Assembly (NCBI GenBank): GCA_963205035.1 | Contig: CAUJII010000124.1 | Location: 1 to 9,854 of the forward strand | DNA length: 9,854 nt | Source: Spirochaetota bacterium | GTDB lineage: Bacteria; Spirochaetota; Leptospiria; Turneriellales; Turneriellaceae | Reading direction: 5' to 3' | Part shown: positions 1 to 7,127 of the stretch, in pieces | Numbering within the stretch: the stretch's first letter is position 1 | How the letters are laid out: each line of letters starts with the position of its first letter | Notes under the pieces: generated by a model | Database searches by the model: none | Told to the model about the DNA's origin: nothing | The model's input: only the letters and a program-made list of their open reading frames with translations | Position numbers and translations under genes: made by a program

Positions 1-1925
1 CTGAGACTTATGCGCTCCTTGCCAACCAAGAGTTCAAGAAAGGAAAGCCTAAAGCGGCTATGGAGTGGCTGCGCATGGGAGTCAGGCGTAACCCAACGAA
101 TGCAGTTGCGTTTCGCAATTTGGCGCGTGGCTACGTGCGCACAAAACAGTACGACAAAGCGCTCAAAGCGTATGAACGCTCTCTCGAATTAGACCCCAAG
201 AATGCAGAAACGCGCTACGAGTATGCAAAGCTGCTCCAGCGTTTAGGCGAAAAAGAGCGTTATCGTGCAGAGCTTCAAAAAGCATACGAGGCAGATCCCA
301 AGAACCCGAAAATTCTGCGCGAATTAGCGCGTCTTGAACGCGGTGCGGGCCGAGATGCGCGTGCTCTCGAACTCCTTCGAGACGCGCTCAAGCGCGATGG
401 AAAAAATACGTCGCTTAAGGCGGAGTATGAAGCTCTCTATAACCAGTTGGCTGCGGCGCAGAAAAAAAACGATACACCTCCACAGGCTGCAACCGCTGCA
501 AAGCCCAGTGTTGAAACAAACAAAGGTTCAGACGAAGCGGTTGCTGCGAATGCAACGTCAACGCAGCAGACAAGCACTTCCGGCAAAAATGTACCCGAGG
601 CTTCCTCGTCTTTAGAAAATACATCCCATGCCTCCGCAGCAAAAGATACCGGCATTGAAAAAGAATTAGCCGCCGGAAAGAAAGCGTTTGCCGAAAAGGA
701 TTACTCGGGAGCCGAGAGAGCATTCCGCGACGCGCTTCAAAAAGATCCTAATTCGCTCGACGCGCGTTTTTTTCTGGCGCGCACTCTCGACCAACAAGAT
801 AAAAAAGAAGCTGCGATGGCCGAGTACCGTAAGGTCTTGGCGAAAGACGCAAACCATAGCAAGGCAAACTACCACTTAGGCAGATTACTTTACCAAGACC
901 AAAAATATCGCGAAGCAGAGCGCGCGTTTGAGAAATCCGCAAAAGCAGATACGAAGTTTGCCGCTGCACGGTATTCGCAGGGATTAGCACTCGAAAAACA
1001 GGGGAAAGAAAAAGAAGCACTCGCGGCATACGAGAAAGCATCCGAGGTAGCGCCCAACCTCACGCAGGCGCATTTTAATAGCGCGATTCTTTTGAAAAAA
1101 CAAAAACGTTACGACGAAGCTCTGCGAGCGTTATCAAAAAGCGGCAACGGAGCGGATGTTTCGTATCAAGAAGGCGAAATTTATCTCAAGCAAAAAAAAT
1201 ATGCGCAGGCAAAAGAGGCTCTCTCTCAAGCTCTCTCAAAAAAACCGCAGCACTATGAAGCCGCGTTCAACCTCGCTCTTGTTTATCACAAGATTGGCGA
1301 TGCGCAAGGCGCGGATAAAGTTCTTTCGCGTGTTATCCGCGACGATTCACCCGCTGACTTGCACTATACTTATGGAAAGCTCTTGGAAGAAAGCGGCGAG
1401 CTGGCGGCTGCAGAAAAGCAGTACAGAGAAAGCGTCAAGAAGAACCCTCGCTATTTCAACGGTTGGCTCAACTTGGGACGTGTGAGTGCGCGTGAAAAAA
1501 AATACGATCAAGCGGAAAATGCGTACAGACAGGCTTTGACTTTAGAAGGGAGTTCGTTTGAAGCGAATTACAACCTTGCTAACGTATTCTATAATCAGAA
1601 GAAACACGCACAGGCGATCGAATATTTTGAGAATGCACGGGCCAAAGAAAACTCCCGCGACGTCGTTCTGCCTCTGTCTGCAAGCTACGAGGCGACGAAT
1701 CAATTTGACAAAGCGGCGAAGACCTACCAATCTTTTTTAGACAAGCACCCCAAAGACCAAACTGTCTTAGAGCACTTGGGGTATCTCTATTACCGAAAGA
1801 TAAAAAATAGCACCAAAGCCAAAGAGCAATTTCAAAAACTCTTGCAATACTATCCGCATTCTGCAAAGAAAGATCAATACGCAGGAATGATAAAGCTCAT
1901 TGAGCAAAAGAAAAATGAAGATTAA
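1..1925 (+). CDS. TPR-repeat scaffold protein, 5' end outside the window
   Basis: The frame is open from the window edge (first full codon at nt 3, reading ETYALLANQEF) and ends at TAA 1923-1925, so the true start lies upstream. The ATG at 60 is probably internal, because TPR-like sequence already precedes it. At least 640 residues are visible. They form two tetratricopeptide arrays: a short one (about nt 3-450) and a long one of roughly ten or more repeats (about nt 650-1900), with recurrent W/Y-LG...A/G...Y..A...Y..AL...P patterns, for example NGWLNLGRVSAREKKYDQAE. A low-complexity linker rich in A, S, T, N and Q (nt 450-650) separates them. TPR arrays are protein-docking scaffolds, and no catalytic domain is seen. 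Any signal peptide would lie in the missing part. The gene leads directly into the FapA-family gene, which suggests a shared pathway. The partner and exact role are unknown. Confidence 0.9.
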   Translation, partial: ETYALLANQEFKKGKPKAAMEWLRMGVRRNPTNAVAFRNLARGYVRTKQYDKALKAYERSLELDPKNAETRYEYAKLLQRLGEKERYRAELQKAYEADPKNPKILRELARLERGAGRDARALELLRDALKRDGKNTSLKAEYEALYNQLAAAQKKNDTPPQAATAAKPSVETNKGSDEAVAANATSTQQTSTSGKNVPEASSSLENTSHASAAKDTGIEKELAAGKKAFAEKDYSGAERAFRDALQKDPNSLDARFFLARTLDQQDKKEAAMAEYRKVLAKDANHSKANYHLGRLLYQDQKYREAERAFEKSAKADTKFAAARYSQGLALEKQGKEKEALAAYEKASEVAPNLTQAHFNSAILLKKQKRYDEALRALSKSGNGADVSYQEGEIYLKQKKYAQAKEALSQALSKKPQHYEAAFNLALVYHKIGDAQGADKVLSRVIRDDSPADLHYTYGKLLEESGELAAAEKQYRESVKKNPRYFNGWLNLGRVSAREKKYDQAENAYRQALTLEGSSFEANYNLANVFYNQKKHAQAIEYFENARAKENSRDVVLPLSASYEATNQFDKAAKTYQSFLDKHPKDQTVLEHLGYLYYRKIKNSTKAKEQFQKLLQYYPHSAKKDQYAGMIKLIEQKKNED

Positions 1926-1989
1926 ATCCATACCACTTACTTTATTGCAGATGGTGCGCTCGGTCGAGAAGAACCCCATGCGTGTGTGA
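1915..1989 (+). CDS. 24-codon mini-ORF overlapping the TPR gene and in frame with the next gene
   Basis: ATG at 1915 lies 8 nt before the end of the TPR stop codon, and the frame runs to TGA 1987-1989. It encodes 24 residues, beginning MKIKSIPLTLL and ending EKNPMRV. The mini-ORF is in the same reading frame as the FapA-family gene, separated from it by this single TGA plus one codon. The TGA also overlaps the GAGG that would serve as ribosome site for the following ATGs at 1993 and 1996. It may be a leader or coupling ORF that carries ribosomes from the TPR gene to the next gene, a real micro-protein, or the original N-terminus cut off by a nonsense change. No family is recognised and the ribosome site is weak, so whether it is translated is uncertain. 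Confidence 0.35.
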   Translation: MKIKSIPLTLLQMVRSVEKNPMRV

Positions 1990-1992
1990 GGA

Positions 1993-4029
1993 ATGATGGC
2001 ATCGGCGGGAGATCAATTAAGACAAATTATTCTTGCTCTCGAAAACGAAGACGCAGTGCGTCAAGAAGAGAGAAATCGGCCCCCTAAGAGCGTTATCGTC
2101 GTCGCAGATTCTGTGCAGCAAGCGATGAAGCTCGCGTCGATTGAGATGCAAAAAGATCCGTTGCAGTTGGATTTCAAAATCCTAAACCGGGGCGGTTCGC
2201 AGCTTCTGGGGCTTAGACGCCTACCTTACCGCGTGCATGTTTTTTTAGCGAAAGAAGATACCCGTTTCAGCGATTTAGAAGACATGAATATTTCGCTCGA
2301 AGGGGCGATGGCGCAAGCCGCTTTTGCAGAAGACCAACCGATTGCGATTAACGCCGATGGAAAAATCTTAGTGCGTATTTATCGCACCGGCGTTTATGTC
2401 ATTGTGCGCCCGCCGGTGGGTGAAGGGCAACCGGTAACTCCAGCGCAGGCGACCGAGAGGCTTCGCATCGCCGGAGTCACTGCATTCGATAAAGGGCGGC
2501 TCGAGAGCGAGCTTAAAGCGAAGTCGAGCAAGCAAGTCAAGATTGCAGAGTGGGCGCCGCGACCGGGTGCGGATTCCCAACTTCAAGTCGAGGTGTCCGC
2601 CGATCGTCTGCGCGCTTCGATGACGGTGACGCGCCCACGACCGGGTGGCCGCAACCTGCAGGTTTCCGATGTAATGCAAGCGCTCAAGTCGAATGGCGTG
2701 CAATACGGTTTCAAGGAACAAATTATCGAGAAGGCTCTGGATGAAGAAGTCTATCAGGTTCCCGTCGTCGTGGCCGAAGGAAATCCTCCTCAAAACGGAC
2801 GCGACGCTTATATCGATTACAAAGTGCGCATCGATAAGAAAGTCGAATTCAAAGAAGACGAATCGGGCCGCGTCGACTTCTTAGATAGAGATTTGGTCGA
2901 GAACGTAATCCAAGGGCAGGTCCTGGCAGAGCTCATCCCTGCGCAGCGCGGCGTTGAAGGGCGCGACTTGTTCAACAAAATTACTCCTGCAAAAAACGGC
3001 AACCCTCTCACCATCAAGCCTGGTCCGGGCACCATGCTTTCCGAGGACGGCAAAAAACTTCTCGCAGAAAAGAACGGTCAGGTGCTTTATCGAGGCGGTA
3101 TCTTGAGCGTTCACGACATGTTCACGGTCAACGGCGATGTGGGAATTACAACGGGTAACATTACATTCTTGGGCTCGATTATGGTGACAGGCAATATCGA
3201 AGACAATATGCATGTCAAAGCGGCCGGAGGAATCGAAGTCGCCGGCACGATTCAGAAAGCGTTCGTCGAAGCCGAGGGAGACATCGTCGTCCGGCAAGGT
3301 ATTATCGGTCGCGACGCCGCGACGATTGAATCGACAGCGGGTTCTGTCTACGGCAAGTTCATTCAGAACGCAACGTGCATGGCAGAGGTCGATGTTGTCA
3401 TGGGCGAAAATATCATGCACTCGAATATTTATGCAGGCGGTAACATCGTTTGTAACGGCAAGAGAGCGCAACTTGTCGGCGGCGATATTATCTGCGGTGG
3501 CGTCGTGCGCGTGAAATCTTTGGGGGCAATGGCTGCAACACCGACGCATGTTATCGCTGGGGTAAATCCGCGCGCGATGAAGCAGCTTAAACAGATTGCG
3601 CAAATAGAGAAACAACTCCAAGGAAAGATTGCAGAAACTGAAATGAATCTAAAAACGCTGCAACAACAGAAGGCCGCCGCGCCCGAAGCGTTTGGAGATG
3701 CGAAAGAAGAACAGCTTGTGAAGTTGAGCGCCTTCCGCGACAAACTCAATGAAAGGCTCAGAGAGGCATTGGGCGAGAAAGAGAATATTGAAAACTTCAT
3801 GAAAGAAGAAGTCTCGTTGGGGGCAGTGCACGTCGAAAAGACAGTCTTCCCCGGCGTTCTCATTGAAATCAATGGAGCGTCCTTTTCCGTCGAAGACGAG
3901 TACAACAATGTCACGTTCATAGAAGAGCAAGGGCGCATCAATATTGTGGCTTATATGGAGCCCGATCAAGACGATAAACATTTTCAAAAATTCCGCCGCA
4001 AAGGGCGTTATGGTGATACGCAGAAATGA
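1993..4029 (+). CDS. FapA / DUF342 family polymer-like protein with Jag-N-like N-terminus
   Basis: The product is 678 residues. Residues about 32-84 resemble the Jag-N fold (VADSVQQAMKLA... followed by GGSQLLGLRRLPYRVHVFL). Residues about 110-375 look like the FapA N-terminal region. Residues about 376-520 are a glycine- and valine-rich run with regular turns (GSIMVTGNIEDNMHVKAAGG, then IEVAGTI, AEGDIVVRQGIIG, AGGNIVCNGK), as expected of a right-handed beta-helix. Residues about 527-605 are a strong coiled coil, and a short beta segment closes the protein. In Vibrio, FapA is tied to flagellar assembly and EIIA-Glc signalling. In spirochaetes, DUF342 genes often sit near flagellar genes, but no flagellar gene is visible here. 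Two ATGs are available (1993, 1996). GAGG at 1988-1991 is better spaced for 1996. There are no membrane segments, so a cytoplasmic or polar scaffold role is inferred. Confidence 0.88.
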   Translation: MMASAGDQLRQIILALENEDAVRQEERNRPPKSVIVVADSVQQAMKLASIEMQKDPLQLDFKILNRGGSQLLGLRRLPYRVHVFLAKEDTRFSDLEDMNISLEGAMAQAAFAEDQPIAINADGKILVRIYRTGVYVIVRPPVGEGQPVTPAQATERLRIAGVTAFDKGRLESELKAKSSKQVKIAEWAPRPGADSQLQVEVSADRLRASMTVTRPRPGGRNLQVSDVMQALKSNGVQYGFKEQIIEKALDEEVYQVPVVVAEGNPPQNGRDAYIDYKVRIDKKVEFKEDESGRVDFLDRDLVENVIQGQVLAELIPAQRGVEGRDLFNKITPAKNGNPLTIKPGPGTMLSEDGKKLLAEKNGQVLYRGGILSVHDMFTVNGDVGITTGNITFLGSIMVTGNIEDNMHVKAAGGIEVAGTIQKAFVEAEGDIVVRQGIIGRDAATIESTAGSVYGKFIQNATCMAEVDVVMGENIMHSNIYAGGNIVCNGKRAQLVGGDIICGGVVRVKSLGAMAATPTHVIAGVNPRAMKQLKQIAQIEKQLQGKIAETEMNLKTLQQQKAAAPEAFGDAKEEQLVKLSAFRDKLNERLREALGEKENIENFMKEEVSLGAVHVEKTVFPGVLIEINGASFSVEDEYNNVTFIEEQGRINIVAYMEPDQDDKHFQKFRRKGRYGDTQK

Positions 4030-4382
4030 AGCCTTTAGATCTCAACGTCAGCATTCAAAACTCATACGAAGCGGCGCGCGTCGAATCGGTACGCATCGAG
4101 AAGGCTCCTGTCTTGAACCGCCTTGCAGAAGAAACCGCGATGAAAGAACAGCAAGCGCGCGCAGAACAAGTCAATCCGACAGGCAATGAAATGCTGCGTG
4201 AAGATCTATTCTATTCCGAAGAGTACGAAAAACCCGATTTTGAGGTGAAGGACGAAGGAGAGAAGCGCAAGAAAAAAGACAAAGAAGCGAAAGAGGACAA
4301 CGACACGCCTCCAGATGAAGCGGCGAATTTAGAGCCTACAGAAGAGGACGACAAAAAAGACGGTTTCTCTACTTATGCATGA
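4026..4382 (+). CDS. 118-residue highly charged protein coupled to FapA-family gene
   Basis: The start ATG at 4026 overlaps the FapA-family stop (ATGA, 4026-4029), a typical translational-coupling junction. No independent ribosome site is close. Residues 1-52 look ordered and helical (MKPLDLNVSIQNSYEAARV, then LNRLAEETAMKEQQARAEQVN). Residues about 60-118 are dominated by K, E and D and are probably disordered, with lysine-rich then acidic stretches and the end DGFSTYA. No signal peptide or membrane segment is visible. I do not recognise a named family; the layout, a conserved-looking helix with a charged tail, fits an adaptor or partner of the upstream FapA-like protein. The last 14 bases overlap the 3' end of tyrA on the other strand. 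The tight coupling makes it a credible real gene. Confidence 0.75.
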   Translation: MKPLDLNVSIQNSYEAARVESVRIEKAPVLNRLAEETAMKEQQARAEQVNPTGNEMLREDLFYSEEYEKPDFEVKDEGEKRKKKDKEAKEDNDTPPDEAANLEPTEEDDKKDGFSTYA

Positions 4383-5226
4383 CGCGGTTGCGCGCTTTGA
4401 GCGCACTCTCGAAGAGCGCCGGTATATCGGCTCTATTCGTTTCAATCTCTTCGGCAAGACGCTTCGCATCTTCGGCTAATTCAAGAAGCCAATGAGAGAC
4501 CGGTTTATTATTACTTTCGATAATTGTCTTCCACATATTGCCCGAACTTTCCACGATGCGCGTCATGTCGCGGTAGCTACCCGCAGCAGGCGAAGCGGTA
4601 AGGCCTGCAAGCGGCGCGTCGCCGCTGAGTTTCGCAATGAGGCATGAGACGAGGTGAAGGCCGTGGCTGACATACGCCATAAGATTGTCGTGCCGCTCGG
4701 CGTCGATGACTACGGTTTTTGCGCCGACTCGTTGCCAAAGTTCTAAAGCTGTCGAAAGTGCGCGTTCTCGCTGCGTATTTGTTTCGCACGCGAGAGTGAG
4801 ATAGACAGTTCTGTCTTCATAGAGCAGGGAATCTGCGACTTCGGGGCCCTGCTGTTCCTTGCCGGCCATCGGATGCGCGCCGATGAACGCGACGTTTTGT
4901 GAGCGTGAGTCGACAAAATCGAGAAGCTTTTTCTTTGTCGAACACATGTCGAAAATGACGAGGTTCGATTTTAGCGAATCGTTTTCAAAGACGGCTTCTA
5001 ATGCTTCAATACACTGATCGATATTGAGGCCGAGAACGAGAACGTCGTAGTTTCTTAAGACTTTCAATATAGTTTCGTGGTCGGTGAAAACGGTAAAGCC
5101 TTGCCCTTCGAGAAATTTCTTGCTCTTTTCGCTGCGCACTGCTCCCGCAACTTCATACCCTTCATGCCTAAGCCGCAGCGCAAGCGACGCCCCCATGAGT
5201 CCCATCCCCCAAATAAATATTTTCAT
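4369..5226 (-). CDS. tyrA: Prephenate dehydrogenase (TyrA), monofunctional
   Basis: The product is 285 residues, the usual size of a stand-alone TyrA. It oxidatively decarboxylates prephenate to 4-hydroxyphenylpyruvate in tyrosine synthesis in the cytoplasm. Evidence is the N-terminal Rossmann signature GMGLMG (residues 7-12), a DMCSTKKKLL segment (93-102), the family motif HPMAGKEQQG with H118, VSHGLHL with H188, and the late DMTRIVESSGNMWKTIIESN region (220-239) that lines the substrate pocket. No chorismate mutase or ACT domain is attached. Use of arogenate instead of prephenate cannot be excluded from sequence alone. The start at 5226 overlaps the stop of the upstream M23 gene (ATGA), so it is co-transcribed and coupled. 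The TAG stop (4371-4369) lies inside the convergent neighbour's coding region. Confidence 0.93.
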   Translation of the reverse strand: MKIFIWGMGLMGASLALRLRHEGYEVAGAVRSEKSKKFLEGQGFTVFTDHETILKVLRNYDVLVLGLNIDQCIEALEAVFENDSLKSNLVIFDMCSTKKKLLDFVDSRSQNVAFIGAHPMAGKEQQGPEVADSLLYEDRTVYLTLACETNTQRERALSTALELWQRVGAKTVVIDAERHDNLMAYVSHGLHLVSCLIAKLSGDAPLAGLTASPAAGSYRDMTRIVESSGNMWKTIIESNNKPVSHWLLELAEDAKRLAEEIETNRADIPALFESALKARNRVMHK

Positions 5227-6122
5227 AATTTTTCGCGTACAAAAGGCATCGGATTGTAATAACGTTCGAGATAATTATTCGGATCGGTATTCTTGACGTG
5301 AACCTCGTAGTGCAAGTGAGGCCCGGTTACACGGCCTGTCATTCCCACAAAGCCAACGAGGTCGCCCCGTTTCAAATGCTGGCCTTTAGAAACTGCGATT
5401 TGGCTCATGTGCGCGTAAACTGTAATGAAGCCGTACTTGTGTTCAAGGCGGACGTTGATACCCAAACCCGAAGTCCCTTCGTCGTTGGTGCTCTGTACGA
5501 TACCGTCTGCTGTGGCATGAATCGGCGCACCGATGCCCGCCGCAAAATCGATACCCGTATGAAAGCTGGTTTCCAGACCAAAGGGGTCGGGGCGGCTTCC
5601 AAAAAGCGAGGTGATTTGATTCGAGCGAACGGCAATCCCCAACGGCATGTGGATGTACGCGTCTTCGCGTGCGGTGATGAGGCGCATCACGCTCATGAGC
5701 GGTAAAAGTTTTGCATTCTGTTTTTGGATAGAGTCTGCGAGCGCTCTATCGCCCAAATTGGGAATCGTCTGAAAAATTGTGCGGTAGTATTTTTCGCCGA
5801 CTTTCTGTAAGTCGTTGAGATTTTGAGTGATGTGTTCTTTTCCGTTTTCGAGAATTTCCCAGCGTGCAAGCCACGCTTGCGCTTCGTCGTTGGTGCGCAA
5901 CTTTTCTTGCTCGAGTTGGTATTTCTGAAACAGCGAGAAAGCAATGAATCCGAAAAGCAGCAGCACGAGAAGAGAGACGTAGCGCAAACCGGCGAGAGAG
6001 ATGCGCCATTCTTTCTTAAAGCCACCCCCCGACGGAATAAGAGCGATGGTAAACGCCGACTGTTCTTTGCCGCGTCTTTTTTTGGGCCGTGGCTTCGATT
6101 GTGTATGCAGATAGGACGGCAT
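5223..6122 (-). CDS. Membrane-anchored M23 family metallopeptidase (LytM/NlpD-like)
   Basis: The product is 299 residues. A basic cytoplasmic N-terminus (many K/R, residues 1-47) is followed by one membrane segment at about 47-65 (VSLLVLLLFGFIAFSLF), a likely coiled-coil periplasmic stalk (about 68-150), and an M23 domain (about 165-285). All the expected metal and catalytic residues are present: H188 and D192 (HTGID), H238 (YAHMS), and H269 and H271 (HLHYE). The domain should therefore be active against peptidoglycan cross-links rather than a degenerate regulator. It belongs to the cell-envelope class involved in growth or division. It is the first gene of an operon with tyrA, sharing an ATGA overlap, which is an unexpected pairing. 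The ATG at 6122 has no strong ribosome site, but a good promoter lies upstream. Confidence 0.9.
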   Translation of the reverse strand: MPSYLHTQSKPRPKKRRGKEQSAFTIALIPSGGGFKKEWRISLAGLRYVSLLVLLLFGFIAFSLFQKYQLEQEKLRTNDEAQAWLARWEILENGKEHITQNLNDLQKVGEKYYRTIFQTIPNLGDRALADSIQKQNAKLLPLMSVMRLITAREDAYIHMPLGIAVRSNQITSLFGSRPDPFGLETSFHTGIDFAAGIGAPIHATADGIVQSTNDEGTSGLGINVRLEHKYGFITVYAHMSQIAVSKGQHLKRGDLVGFVGMTGRVTGPHLHYEVHVKNTDPNNYLERYYNPMPFVREKL

Positions 6123-6154
6123 GGAACTTAGCGCGGTTTAGGGCAGAAAATTAT

Positions 6155-6183
6155 TTGCAATACATCCAGCGATTTAGTATTAT
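6155..6183 (+). promoter_or_regulatory. Sigma70-type promoter for thioredoxin
   Basis: TTGCAA (6155-6160) lies 17 bases before TATTAT (6178-6183). The predicted start near 6190 gives a leader of about 45 bases before the thioredoxin ATG at 6235. Five of the six -10 bases are shared with the minus-strand TATAAT box, so the two promoters overlap directly. Confidence 0.5.
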
Positions 6184-6206
6184 ACGTAAAGAAAACAATG
6201 CGTCAA
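6179..6206 (-). promoter_or_regulatory. Sigma70-type promoter for the M23-tyrA operon
   Basis: Read on the minus strand, TTGACG (6206-6201) is followed after 16 bases by TATAAT (6184-6179), a near-consensus -35/-10 pair. Transcription would start around 6172 and leave a leader of about 50 bases before the ATG at 6122. The -10 box shares bases with the opposing thioredoxin promoter. Confidence 0.6.
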
Positions 6207-6234
6207 GCTAAATGGCGCGCAAAGGGGAAACAAA

Positions 6235-6552
6235 ATGGGCCTTGTACAAGAAATTACAGATAAAAGTTTTACCGACAAAATTGCATCGGGTGTTGTGATG
6301 GTCGACTTTTGGGCGCCTTGGTGCGGTCCATGCCGCATGGTGGCTCCTGTTCTTGAAGACTTGCAGAAAGAAATGGGTGAAAAAGTTGCGATTGTTAAAA
6401 TGAACGTCGATGAAAATCCCGAAACAGCCACGCAATTTGGCATCACCAGTATTCCAACTCTGATGGTGTTTAAGAATGGTTCGATGGTCGACCGCACCGT
6501 CGGCGCAGCGCCCAAAGAGCACTACAAAACTCTTCTCTCAAAGCATATTTAG
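6235..6552 (+). CDS. trxA: Thioredoxin
   Basis: The product is 105 residues, standard thioredoxin length. It reduces protein disulfides in the cytoplasm and is itself recharged by thioredoxin reductase. The active site WCGPC is at residues 29-33, preceded by VDFWAP. The buried aspartate is D24, and the cis-proline loop SIPT has P74. The glycine-rich end (FKNGSMVDRTVGA) is also typical. No signal peptide is present. A strong ribosome site AGGGG (6223-6227) sits 7 bases before the ATG, the best in the window. The gene is monocistronic: it has its own promoter, and the next gene lies on the opposite strand, its end only 7 bases from the thioredoxin stop. No convincing terminator hairpin is seen in that gap. 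Confidence 0.96.
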   Translation: MGLVQEITDKSFTDKIASGVVMVDFWAPWCGPCRMVAPVLEDLQKEMGEKVAIVKMNVDENPETATQFGITSIPTLMVFKNGSMVDRTVGAAPKEHYKTLLSKHI

Positions 6553-6559
6553 TCGCTGT

Positions 6560-7060
6560 TTAGCGGCTCTGCCGGCTCAATGCCTCGGCGCGCGTAAAGA
6601 CTGAAAGCATTTCGCGCGTCGACATCGTGCCCGAAGAAGCGTCGTTTTCTGAAAAAAGACCGACGCGCACGGCGTCTCGAAAATACCAGCTTTTCGTTCC
6701 GAGTAACCGCGTAAAAAAACCCGTCGGCAGGTTGAACCGCTCAATCAAAAGTTTTGCAAAATCACCGCGTGTGATGGGTTGGCTATCGCGGCGAATTGAA
6801 ATACCTCGTGATTCTAAAAACTCTTCGACGCGTTCCTTTGCGTACTCGTGTGTGTTTTTGACGCTTTGAGACTGTTCTCGCAAGTCTTTTGTAACGGCCG
6901 ACTTAAGCGAATAATAAATCAGATCGTATGAATCGGAAAAGGTGGCAATCGTGTCTTCGAGCAGGCGGCTTACAATGTCTTTTGAAAAAATGGGGCTCGC
7001 GTTAAAGACGCACGCAGCCACAAGAAGCAAAAGAAATTGGTTTTTTCTTATTCGCTCCAT
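6560..7060 (-). CDS. Small exported protein, possible lipoprotein, unknown function
   Basis: The product is 166 residues and no family is recognised. The N-terminus MERIRKNQ is basic and is followed by the hydrophobic run FLLLLVAAC. V14-A15-A16-C17 fits a relaxed spirochaete lipobox. The alternative is a longer signal peptide cut after FNASPIFS at about residue 27. The mature part is helical and charged (KDIVSRLLEDTIATFSDSYD, and HEYAKERVEEFLESRG). A later stretch beginning ITRGDFAKLLIERFNL recalls one S-layer-homology-like helix, but this is too weak to assign. The gene lies 57 bases downstream of ribF on the same strand and is probably transcribed with it, though a functional link is not evident. 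A purine-rich GAGTAGAAA precedes the ATG. Its stop lies 7 bases from the thioredoxin stop. Confidence 0.75.
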   Translation of the reverse strand: MERIRKNQFLLLLVAACVFNASPIFSKDIVSRLLEDTIATFSDSYDLIYYSLKSAVTKDLREQSQSVKNTHEYAKERVEEFLESRGISIRRDSQPITRGDFAKLLIERFNLPTGFFTRLLGTKSWYFRDAVRVGLFSENDASSGTMSTREMLSVFTRAEALSRQSR

Positions 7061-7112
7061 TTTCTACTCACAAGTTAAACTTTTGTCTTTCTCTTGGCTA
7101 CCTTATTCTTTA

Positions 7113-7127
7113 GAAGCTCAGAGCTTC
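7113..7127. repeat. Short palindrome across the ribF stop codon
   Basis: GAAGCTC-A-GAGCTTC is a perfect 7-base inverted repeat with a one-base centre, spanning the end of ribF. In RNA it would form a short hairpin. No T-rich run follows in the ribF direction, so it is not a convincing intrinsic terminator. It could be an mRNA-stabilising hairpin between ribF and the downstream gene, or chance. Confidence 0.35.

Noticed and set aside
450..650. Low-complexity linker in the TPR gene as a recombination or repeat array
   Set aside because: No repeated nucleotide unit is present. The A/S/T/N/Q-rich composition is ordinary for a flexible linker.
2881..3621. 246-codon open frame on the minus strand inside the FapA-family gene
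   Set aside because: It is antisense to a well-supported beta-helix coding region, shows no recognisable domain and is rich in R, H, C and D as expected of a mirrored frame.
3429..3941. 170-codon minus-strand open frame, serine- and phenylalanine-rich
   Set aside because: It is a reverse image of the coiled-coil part of the FapA-like protein. Its composition is explained by the K/E/Q codons on the other strand.
6551..6580. Possible bidirectional terminator between thioredoxin and the exported protein
   Set aside because: Only a four-base stem (CGCT/AGCG) is visible, with no T-run on either side.
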